The translations under genes were made by a program, and so were the position numbers. The notes under the pieces are model-generated. The model was not told the origin of the DNA. It saw nothing but the letters and a program-made list of their open reading frames with translations, and did no database searches. Shown piece by piece: positions 7,201 through 12,629 of a stretch of DNA of 19,530 nt. Origin of the DNA: CAYHVH01 sp964360335 (lineage in GTDB: Bacteria > Patescibacteriota > Doudnabacteria > UBA920 > 2-01-FULL-46-14); contig CAYHVH010000015.1 of assembly GCA_964360335.1 (NCBI GenBank), positions 1-19,530 of the forward strand. The letters run 5' to 3'. How positions within the stretch are numbered: the stretch's first letter is position 1; every line of letters begins with the position of its first letter.

Positions 7201-7470
7201 ATGCCTCACATTGTCAAACGCCGCGGCCACAAAGAACCCTACGATCCTCGCAAAGTCTACGCCTCGGCCTATGCCGCCTGCCGCAATGCGCATCTTTCCG
7301 AGATCCAGTCTGAAAAAATCGCCGAAGCAGTAAGTAAAACCATCGAAAAGTGGATGGCAGCCCAATCCCTGGTCACGTCGGAAAAAATCTTCCAAGAAGT
7401 TGAAAAAAACTTGCAGCATCTCGAACCGGACGCCGCTTTCTTGTACAAAACCCACCGGGATATTTCCTGA
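7201..7470 (+). CDS. Stand-alone ATP-cone domain protein
   Basis: The 89-residue product is one ATP-cone domain from end to end: HIVKRRGHKEPYDPRKVYAS (3-22) is the nucleotide-contacting first strand and helix, and SEKIFQEVEKNLQ and AAFLYKTHRDI complete the fold. ATP-cones normally sit at the N-terminus of ribonucleotide reductase or inside NrdR, where they sense ATP and dATP. Here no zinc ribbon (NrdR) and no reductase are attached, so it may act in trans on a reductase encoded elsewhere or regulate transcription. There is no SD, and the ATG follows the inverted repeat by 2 bases. Confidence 0.85.
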   Translation: MPHIVKRRGHKEPYDPRKVYASAYAACRNAHLSEIQSEKIAEAVSKTIEKWMAAQSLVTSEKIFQEVEKNLQHLEPDAAFLYKTHRDIS

Positions 7471-7474
7471 CTTT

Positions 7475-7504
7475 GTCATTCCCCGACTTGATCGGGGAAT
7501 CCAG
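7475..7504. repeat. Short palindromic repeat between ATP-cone and membrane-protein genes
   Basis: ATTCCCCGA (7478-7486) pairs with TCGGGGAAT (7492-7500) around CTTGA, flanked by GTC and CCAG. It belongs to the common GTCATTCCC...GGGAATCCAG type of dispersed bacterial repeat. The element lies 4 bases after the ATP-cone stop and 5 before the next start. Confidence 0.65.
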
Positions 7505-7508
7505 ACCA

Positions 7509-7790
7509 ATGTACTATTTTTTCATTCTATATTTTCTAGCTGGTATCCTCCAAGACTTTCTCTTTACTTTGAGTCTTCGGCTAGTAAATCGAGAGTGGCC
7601 CTTGAAAGCCGCATCGGTCGCATTTTTGGACAACTTGGTAAGTGTTGGGGTTTTGTATCACATCCTCAAGCAGCTGGACGACCAAAGAAGCGTTATGGCA
7701 ATTCTTATCTATTCACTCGGCATTGGTACTGGAACGTATTTGGCAATAAAGTTCAGACTCAGCAAGAATAAAGACGCTGTTCAAAACTAG
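7509..7790 (+). CDS. Small three-helix membrane protein, DUF5698/UPF0316-like
   Basis: The 93-residue protein has three hydrophobic segments (about 2-24, 35-53 and 60-80) and a short charged tail. The C-terminal SLGIGTGTYLAIKF resembles the end of the membrane domain of the UPF0316/DUF5698 family, where a glycine-rich helix of this form is conserved. The cytoplasmic DUF2179 part of those proteins is missing. An in-frame start 36 bases upstream is rejected because it would only translate the palindromic repeat. No clear SD precedes ATG 7509. Function is unknown. Confidence 0.72.
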   Translation: MYYFFILYFLAGILQDFLFTLSLRLVNREWPLKAASVAFLDNLVSVGVLYHILKQLDDQRSVMAILIYSLGIGTGTYLAIKFRLSKNKDAVQN

Positions 7791-7810
7791 TTAATTCCAA
7801 TAACCTTCCG

Positions 7811-7834
7811 CCCGTCAGACGGGCTTCACCCGTC
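7811..7834. repeat. Overlapping small hairpins upstream of pterin dehydratase
   Basis: CCCGTC-A-GACGGG (7811-7823) and GACGGG-CTTCA-CCCGTC (7818-7834) share their middle arm, so two alternative hairpins are possible. The following bases to 7873 hold no gene. No SD precedes the next ATG. Confidence 0.5.
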
Positions 7835-7873
7835 TAGACTCGCTAGCCGAGGCTGACGACGCGACCGTAAAAT

Positions 7874-8209
7874 ATGAATGATTTAGCTTCTAAAAAATGC
7901 GTGCCGTGCGAAGGAGGAGTTTTACCTCTAACGCCGACACAAGCCCACGAGTATCTCAAGCAGGTTCATCCTGACTGGCAGAGTACTCCGGACAACAAAA
8001 AAATCACGCGGAAGTTTCGTTTCAAAAACTTTCGCGAAGCTTTGGCGTTTGTGAACCTCGTCGGGAAAACCGCTGAGAGCGAAGGGCACCACCCCGACAT
8101 TCATTTCGGCTGGGGCTATGTCATCATCACCCTCTGGACGCACGCCATCAGCGGGCTGTTCGATAACGACTTCATCCTCGCCGCCAAGATAGACCAAATA
8201 AAATTTTGA
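7874..8209 (+). CDS. Pterin-4a-carbinolamine dehydratase
   Basis: The 111-residue product matches the whole PCD/DCoH family. The active-site segment is SEGHHPDIHFGWGYVIITLW (69-88), with His72, His73 and Pro74, and His90 just after it; AISGLFDNDFILAAKID closes the domain. The enzyme dehydrates 4a-hydroxytetrahydropterin and so recycles pterin cofactors. No aromatic amino acid hydroxylase or molybdopterin gene is in the window, so its partner is unknown. The N-terminus carries CVPCEGG (9-15), a common feature of bacterial PCDs. No SD is seen before ATG 7874. Confidence 0.93.
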   Translation: MNDLASKKCVPCEGGVLPLTPTQAHEYLKQVHPDWQSTPDNKKITRKFRFKNFREALAFVNLVGKTAESEGHHPDIHFGWGYVIITLWTHAISGLFDNDFILAAKIDQIKF

Positions 8210-8221
8210 TTCAACAAATCG

Positions 8222-8279
8222 ACCTCTCCCTTTATCCCTCCCCAACACCTGGGGAGGGTGGCCGAAGGCCAGGAGAGGT
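8222..8279. repeat. Intergenic copy of the CTCCCC palindromic repeat (three-way hairpin)
   Basis: The outer stem ACCTCTCC (8222-8229) with GGAGAGGT (8272-8279) encloses two perfect hairpins: CCCTCCCC (8236-8243) with GGGGAGGG (8251-8258), and TGGCC-GAA-GGCCA (8259-8271). It separates the convergent PCD and rpoD genes and might stop transcription both ways, though no T-run follows. Its first 38 bases almost match 13741-13778 inside endoQ. Confidence 0.8.
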
Positions 8280-8297
8280 TCTTATAATGTTACCGGT

Positions 8298-9515
8298 TTA
8301 GTAATCTCTTAGTTTCTGAATATCCCGGTGTTCTTTGATGCGCTCCAAGGCCTTCGCCTCGATCTGCCGGATGCGCTCCCGGGTTACGCCAAATTCTTTA
8401 CCGACCTCCTCCAGAGTATGCGTGACCCCATCCTCCAAGCCGAAACGCATCCGTAAAATTTTCTGCTCGCGCGGGTCCAAATCTTTCAAAACTTCTCCCA
8501 CATACTCCCGCAGCAACTGCCGCCCGGCCGATTCTGCAGGCATGGTGGTCTGCTCGTCAACGATAAAATCTCCCAGCCGGGAATCCTCTTCGTCCCCCTC
8601 GTCGCCGACGGCCGTATCAATAGAGACGGTTTCCTGGGAAATTTTTTGCAGATGCAGGACTTTGCTCACCTCAATGCCCATTTCCGCGGCAATCTCGTCA
8701 GCGGCCGGTTCACGCCCCAGCTCCTGGACCAGCGACCGTTCTGCTTGGGCGTACTTGTTCAAAGTTTCCACCATGTGCACGGGAATGCGGATGGTTCTGG
8801 ACTGATCAGCCAAAGCTCGGGTGATCGCCTGTCGAATCCACCAAGTCGCATAAGTCGAAAATTTATAGCCCTTGGTCCAATCAAATTTCTCTACTGCCCG
8901 AAACAATCCCAAATTGCCCTCTTGAATCAAATCCAAAAGCCCCAAATTTCTGCCCATGTACTTTTTGGCAATCGAAACCACGAGCCGGAGATTCGCCTCC
9001 GTCAATTTCTTGCGCGCCGCCACATCGCCTTTGGTAATGCGCTTTGCCAGTTCCACCTCCTCGGCCCCCTTCAGCAGCCGCACTTTGCCGATCTCCCGCA
9101 AATACATCTGGATGGAATCATCGTAAATGTCGCCCAGATCATAACTTTCGGGACTGTCAGTAATGGACTTGCTCCGCGGCCGTTCCGGTTCGGCCTTGGC
9201 CTGTTCCCAAACCGACGCCACCTCCTGATCGACCACCTCGATCCCCAAGCTCTCCAGTTTTTCAAACAACTGGTCCACGGCCGTCAGATTTTCTTCCAAA
9301 TACGGCATACCGTGAATGATTTCTGCCTCGGTGACAAACCCCCGGTAGCGACCTTTCTCCGCCAAATCCAAAACCGCTTTTTCCCAATCAAATGCCGGTT
9401 TCGCTTCGGCACGGGGTTTTCGGCGCCGCTCCCGAAGCTTGGCGGATCGGGACAACTTCTTGGCTGACTTTTTGGTGCTCCTCGCTCTGCGCTCCTTTTT
9501 GGTTCTAGGGGACAT
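8298..9515 (-). CDS. rpoD: Primary (RpoD/sigma-70 family) RNA polymerase sigma factor
   Basis: The 405-residue product has a very basic N-terminus (1-38), a region 1.1-like helical segment (about 42-106), region 1.2 and 2 (DSIQMYLREIGKV to the -10 recognition helix ATWWIRQAITRALADQSRTI), region 3, and region 4 with the helix-turn-helix LEEVGKEFGVTRERIRQIEAKAL (368-390). It directs the core polymerase to -10/-35 promoters such as those listed here. It lacks the long non-conserved insertion of E. coli sigma-70. ATG 9515 is chosen over an upstream TTG because the ATG is 11 bases inside the end of dnaG, a normal coupled overlap. Confidence 0.95.
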   Translation of the reverse strand: MSPRTKKERRARSTKKSAKKLSRSAKLRERRRKPRAEAKPAFDWEKAVLDLAEKGRYRGFVTEAEIIHGMPYLEENLTAVDQLFEKLESLGIEVVDQEVASVWEQAKAEPERPRSKSITDSPESYDLGDIYDDSIQMYLREIGKVRLLKGAEEVELAKRITKGDVAARKKLTEANLRLVVSIAKKYMGRNLGLLDLIQEGNLGLFRAVEKFDWTKGYKFSTYATWWIRQAITRALADQSRTIRIPVHMVETLNKYAQAERSLVQELGREPAADEIAAEMGIEVSKVLHLQKISQETVSIDTAVGDEGDEEDSRLGDFIVDEQTTMPAESAGRQLLREYVGEVLKDLDPREQKILRMRFGLEDGVTHTLEEVGKEFGVTRERIRQIEAKALERIKEHRDIQKLRDY

Positions 9516-11313
9516 AATATTTGGCAAGTTCTCTGGTCAAATTGTTAAACTCGGACGAAAGGAGTTTCGCCTCCTTAAGCCGCCCCCTAAGCTCCGCCTG
9601 CTTGATTTGCTGCGTGAGCATCTGCATCTGCCGCTTGAGAGAGGCTTCCTTGAGAGCTCCCAAGAACTGTTTTTGCAAATCCTCGAGGTTCCACTCGGGG
9701 CCAAAGGACAACTCGTTCTCCACCGCAAAAATCAAGAGTTCAATTTCCGGAGCCAGCTTGGAATTGTCGGCCAGAAACGGCTGAAGTTCGAAATTCCCGC
9801 TAGCCATCAAGGGGGAAACCGCCGCAAAGATTTCCTGCAACAGGGGAGTGGTGAAATCTTGGACCTCCAAAATCTCCCACTTTCCCGGGAGGTCTTTGGA
9901 AAATTTCAAAAACAGGCCCAACACCCGGCGTTCCAGAATTTCCTGTTTAGTTTTCCTGATCGCATACGGCTGGGAAGAAACAATTTGGTTGGCCGGTTTA
10001 CCGTGAGAGCTTAAATTTTGATTTAGGAGGGGCAAAAGGATTTTTTCGTCCACACCCAGCTCTCTGGCAAGTTTCTGGAGGTAATGCGCTCGGTCCAACG
10101 GATCAGGAAGGAGGGCGAGGAGGGACAAAAGTTCGGCTGCGGCGCGCTTTTTTTCAACGCTTGATTCTAAATTAAGATTAGCAAAAATCGCGGCAAAATA
10201 AAAGTCCAAGAAGTTTTTCGCGGAAGCCGTCTGCTCCTGCCACAACGCCGGACTTCTGCGGATGAGTTCATCCGGATCTTTAGCTAAGGCCTTGGGAATA
10301 GCAATAATCTTGATGTTGAACCCCAGGGACAGAGCCAATTCCACAGCCCGGCGGGTCGCATTCAGTCCGGCGGCATCCACATCAAAGGCAAATTTAATAT
10401 TGTCGGTAAAACGCTTCAGGGTCAGAAGCTGCGAAGCTGCCAAGGCGGTGCCAGAAGAGCCAACCACGTTCCTAAATCCGGCCTCGTGGCAAGTAATGAC
10501 GTCCACATTGCCCTCCACGACAATCACCTCGTCATGTTTGCGGATTTCGGTTTTGGCTAGATGCAAACCGTAGAGTAATTGACTTTTGGAGTAAATTGGG
10601 GTTTCGGGGCTATTAAGATACTTTGCAATCCCCTCGGCTTCCGCCAGAATCCGCCCGGTAAAGCCTGCGACCCGGCCGTGGATATCAAAGAGTGGAAACA
10701 TCAGCCGGCCCCGGAAGCGGTCAAAAAAACCGTCCTGGGTCTTCTCGAAGGACTGCCCGTCTTTTTCCACCAAAAGCCCCGCCCGCACCGCCTCGCTTTT
10801 CTGAAAGCCCTTTTTGGTAATAAAACTCTCGAAGAGGTGAAAATCTTCGGGAGCGTACCCAAGCTGCCATGTCCGAAGTGTCTCCGGCCGGAAACCGCGC
10901 TTCAGGAGATAATCGCGCGCCATTTGCGCCACGGACGAATCCGCCAAAACTTTGACATAAAACTTCGCCGCCAAATCATTGATGGCGTACAAAGTCCTCT
11001 TCTCGTCCGCTTGCTTCTGGTATTCCACGGTCGGCCGCTCCAGGACCACCCCAGTGCGGCTCGCTAAAATCTGCAGGGCCTCGGGAAACTCCACAGCCTC
11101 GCGCTGTTTGACGAATTCAAAAATATCCCCCCCCAGCCCGCAGCCGAAGCAGTGCCAAATCTGCTTTGTGGGGGAAACCATAAACGACGGGGTTTTTTCC
11201 TGGTGAAACGGGCAAAGCGCGCGAAAATTCGTCCCCGCTTTTTTGAGCTCAATATATTCGCCGATGAGATCGACGATATTGATTTTTTGCTTGATTTCTT
11301 CGGAAGGAAGCAT
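9505..11313 (-). CDS. dnaG: DNA primase
   Basis: The 602-residue product has the CHC2 zinc-binding domain (C34, H37, C55, C58), the RNA polymerase-like core, and a TOPRIM fold with VVEGNVDVI (E267) and FAFDVDAAG (D311, D313), where Mg2+ is held. The C-terminal third is the more variable helicase-binding region. It makes RNA primers at the replication fork. The start ATG 11313 lies 4 bases after the GNAT stop and has no SD, so translation probably depends on coupling. The 3' end overlaps rpoD, the ancestral dnaG-rpoD arrangement, but rpsU is replaced by a GNAT gene and a tRNA. Confidence 0.95.
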   Translation of the reverse strand: MLPSEEIKQKINIVDLIGEYIELKKAGTNFRALCPFHQEKTPSFMVSPTKQIWHCFGCGLGGDIFEFVKQREAVEFPEALQILASRTGVVLERPTVEYQKQADEKRTLYAINDLAAKFYVKVLADSSVAQMARDYLLKRGFRPETLRTWQLGYAPEDFHLFESFITKKGFQKSEAVRAGLLVEKDGQSFEKTQDGFFDRFRGRLMFPLFDIHGRVAGFTGRILAEAEGIAKYLNSPETPIYSKSQLLYGLHLAKTEIRKHDEVIVVEGNVDVITCHEAGFRNVVGSSGTALAASQLLTLKRFTDNIKFAFDVDAAGLNATRRAVELALSLGFNIKIIAIPKALAKDPDELIRRSPALWQEQTASAKNFLDFYFAAIFANLNLESSVEKKRAAAELLSLLALLPDPLDRAHYLQKLARELGVDEKILLPLLNQNLSSHGKPANQIVSSQPYAIRKTKQEILERRVLGLFLKFSKDLPGKWEILEVQDFTTPLLQEIFAAVSPLMASGNFELQPFLADNSKLAPEIELLIFAVENELSFGPEWNLEDLQKQFLGALKEASLKRQMQMLTQQIKQAELRGRLKEAKLLSSEFNNLTRELAKYYVP

Positions 11314-11317
11314 AAAA

Positions 11318-11818
11318 TTATTGAACTTTGGCGTATAAAAAGCAAGTCTGATATTCGTTCTGGTGCCTTCCGCAACGATGCGCTTTTTTCATTAGGCCTT
11401 CCTTTTTATAGCCGTTTTTGATAGCCACTCTTTGGCTCGCCGGATGTTTTGGGTTGACCAGGATTACAATTCTCTTTAGTCCGAGTATGTCAAAGCCGAC
11501 TCTTTCCAAAAGTTTGACTGCTTTCGCGGTGATTCCCTGTCCCCAATACTGTTCGTCGAGAAAATATCCGATCTCCCCGATGTGCGTACGGTGCTGATCA
11601 ATTTTTATGCCACACCCTCCCACAACCTTTCCATCTGCGAGAATGGCGTAATTGTGCTCGAAGTTTTTTCGCCGCTTCCCAGCATTTTGTTTGAGAAATT
11701 TGACTTCGTCCTCCAATGTAGTCTGTGCGACGTGAAAGAATTGGAAATTTGGGTTATTCAAAATTTCAATAAACCTGCTCGCATCCGAAACTTTTTGCGG
11801 TCTGATACTGACTTTCAT
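11318..11818 (-). CDS. GNAT acetyltransferase, RimJ/RimL-like
   Basis: The 166-residue protein has the RimJ/RimL form of the GNAT fold: MKVSIRPQKVSDASRF at the N-terminus, the strand YAILADGKVVGGCGI, GEIGYFLDEQYWGQGITAKAV (acetyl-CoA pyrophosphate loop) and NPKHPASQRVAIKNGYKKEG. Such enzymes acetylate the N-termini of ribosomal proteins or small amines, and the target here cannot be told. The start ATG 11818 is 5 bases after the CCA end of tRNA-Ser; a longer frame reaching into the tRNA is rejected. The stop is 4 bases before dnaG. Confidence 0.85.
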   Translation of the reverse strand: MKVSIRPQKVSDASRFIEILNNPNFQFFHVAQTTLEDEVKFLKQNAGKRRKNFEHNYAILADGKVVGGCGIKIDQHRTHIGEIGYFLDEQYWGQGITAKAVKLLERVGFDILGLKRIVILVNPKHPASQRVAIKNGYKKEGLMKKAHRCGRHQNEYQTCFLYAKVQ

Positions 11819-11823
11819 ATTTA

Positions 11824-11910
11824 TGGCGGAGAGGACAGGATTCGAACCTGCGCGGGCTTGCGCCCACACGCTTTCCAAGCGTGCGCCTTAAACCACTCGG
11901 CCACCTCTCC
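11824..11910 (-). tRNA. tRNA-Ser (anticodon GGA), CCA encoded
   Basis: On the minus strand the acceptor GGAGAGG pairs with CCTCTCC, the D arm is GCCGAG-type, the anticodon stem-loop CGCTTGGAAAGCG gives GGA, a long variable arm GTGGGCGCAAGCCCGC follows (type II tRNA, as for serine), and the T arm is GCAGG-TTCGAAT-CCTGT. The discriminator G at 11827 is followed by CCA (11826-11824). The GNAT gene begins 5 bases further on. Confidence 0.96.
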
Positions 11911-11991
11911 ATCAAGATATTGAATTTAAATGTCACTCAGTCCAGGCTGGACGGCACAGGGCCGATGCGACGCCTCGCGAACGAATTTCTG

Positions 11992-12019
11992 TTTATAAAC
12001 TATATCACATTTTGCCCAA
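11992..12019 (-). promoter_or_regulatory. Candidate promoter of the tRNA-Ser/GNAT/dnaG/rpoD unit
   Basis: On the minus strand TTGGGC (12019-12014) and TATAAA (11997-11992) are 16 bases apart; an overlapping TATAGT is another possible -10. It lies directly after the terminator of the upstream unit. The leader of about 75 bases to the tRNA contains several 4-6 bp hairpins but no recognisable RNA family. Confidence 0.45.
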
Positions 12020-12020
12020 T

Positions 12021-12073
12021 AAAAAAAGCCCGAATCCGGAGGGGCAAGGACCCAAAAAAACGGATTCGGGCTT
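12021..12073 (-). terminator. Strong intrinsic terminator
   Basis: AAGCCCGAATCCG (12026-12038) pairs perfectly with CGGATTCGGGCTT (12061-12073), a 13-bp stem with a 22-base loop. On the minus strand it is followed by a run of T (the stem ends CTTTTTTTATT), so it ends the transcript of the gene whose stop is at 12090. Confidence 0.85.
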
Positions 12074-12089
12074 CGCAAGGAGGCAACAG

Positions 12090-12413
12090 TCAGCGGCGGA
12101 GCTTTGGTGAGACTCCGGCCGGTACTCTCGGCAGAAGGTGTTTTGGCATCTGAAATTGTTGCGGGGGGACGACACCGATTCTCGATGGTTTTGGCTCCGT
12201 TTTCGGCTGGAACCTATATACCAGACTTCCCCGGGCTCCACGCAAGTACTCTGTACACAAACCAAACTGTGCAAGGAGGATTGCGCGCTGGTCGTCAGTC
12301 AATGATTCCTTTACAACAACGATCAACCGCTTGCCCTGACGGACCCGCAAAGGAGGGGTGCCGATCACTCGTCTCAAAATAGTCGATATTCCAGTTTTGT
12401 CAAGCATGTTCAT
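12090..12413 (-). CDS. Uncharacterised small basic protein
   Basis: The 107-residue product starts at ATG 12413 (MNMLDKTG...). GGGAGGGGGG lies 5 bases upstream and an in-frame second ATG lies at 12407. The first 60 residues look folded: a strand KRLIVVVKE (about 28-36) and a helix from TDDQRAILLAQFGLCTEYL. The last 35 are Pro, Lys and Arg rich and probably disordered. It is strongly basic overall, which would suit nucleic acid binding, but I recognise no family. A perfect intrinsic terminator begins 16 bases after the stop, and a 31-codon frame overlaps the start, so this is a self-contained transcription unit. Competing frames on the plus strand have neither SD nor terminator. Confidence 0.65.
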   Translation of the reverse strand: MNMLDKTGISTILRRVIGTPPLRVRQGKRLIVVVKESLTDDQRAILLAQFGLCTEYLRGARGSLVYRFQPKTEPKPSRIGVVPPQQFQMPKHLLPRVPAGVSPKLRR

Positions 12414-12505
12414 GCCCCCCTCCCTACCGCGAAAATGCTGGCCCAAAAACCACTATTCCATTTTACCGGTTTGTTCAAAACCTGCTTCAGCCTGTTGTGC
12501 TCCAA
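12410..12505 (-). CDS. 31-codon leader reading frame coupled to the next gene
   Basis: A TTG start at 12505 has GAGGAGG exactly 5 bases upstream, the strongest ribosome site in the window. The frame (MEHNRLKQVLNKPVKWNSGF, then 11 more residues) ends with TGA at 12412-12410, overlapping the next ATG as ATGA. The peptide is amphipathic, with charged first half and aromatic second half. It may be a small protein or a leader peptide whose translation feeds ribosomes to the downstream start. A longer in-frame version from TTG 12592 would begin inside the -10 box and is rejected. Confidence 0.5.
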   Translation of the reverse strand: MEHNRLKQVLNKPVKWNSGFWASIFAVGRGA

Positions 12506-12581
12506 TTTTTCCTCCTCAGTATTGGTGGGGTGCTCGGCTCTCGTTGGCTTAAAAAGAAAAAACCAAGACCGACAGCCGAGT

Positions 12582-12587
12582 ATTATA
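12582..12587 (-). promoter_or_regulatory. -10 box for the leader ORF/basic protein unit
   Basis: The minus strand reads GGTTATAATACTC with a perfect TATAAT (12587-12582). The best -35, TTAATT, is 16 bases upstream and weak. Initiation near 12575 would leave about 70 bases before the leader frame. It lies between the endoQ stop and the leader. Confidence 0.45.
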
Positions 12588-12629
12588 ACCAAACTAGCTC
12601 AAAAATTAAGCTGCGTCAAGATTTTTGTT

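Noticed and set aside
11911..11991. Possible structured RNA (RNase P, 6S or SRP type) upstream of tRNA-Ser
   Set aside because: Only 4-6 bp stems are seen and none of the conserved core sequences of those RNAs; treated as the tRNA leader.
12410..12592. 60-codon version of the leader frame from TTG 12592
   Set aside because: Its start falls inside the TATAAT -10 box, so it would not be in the transcript; TTG 12505 has a perfect SD.
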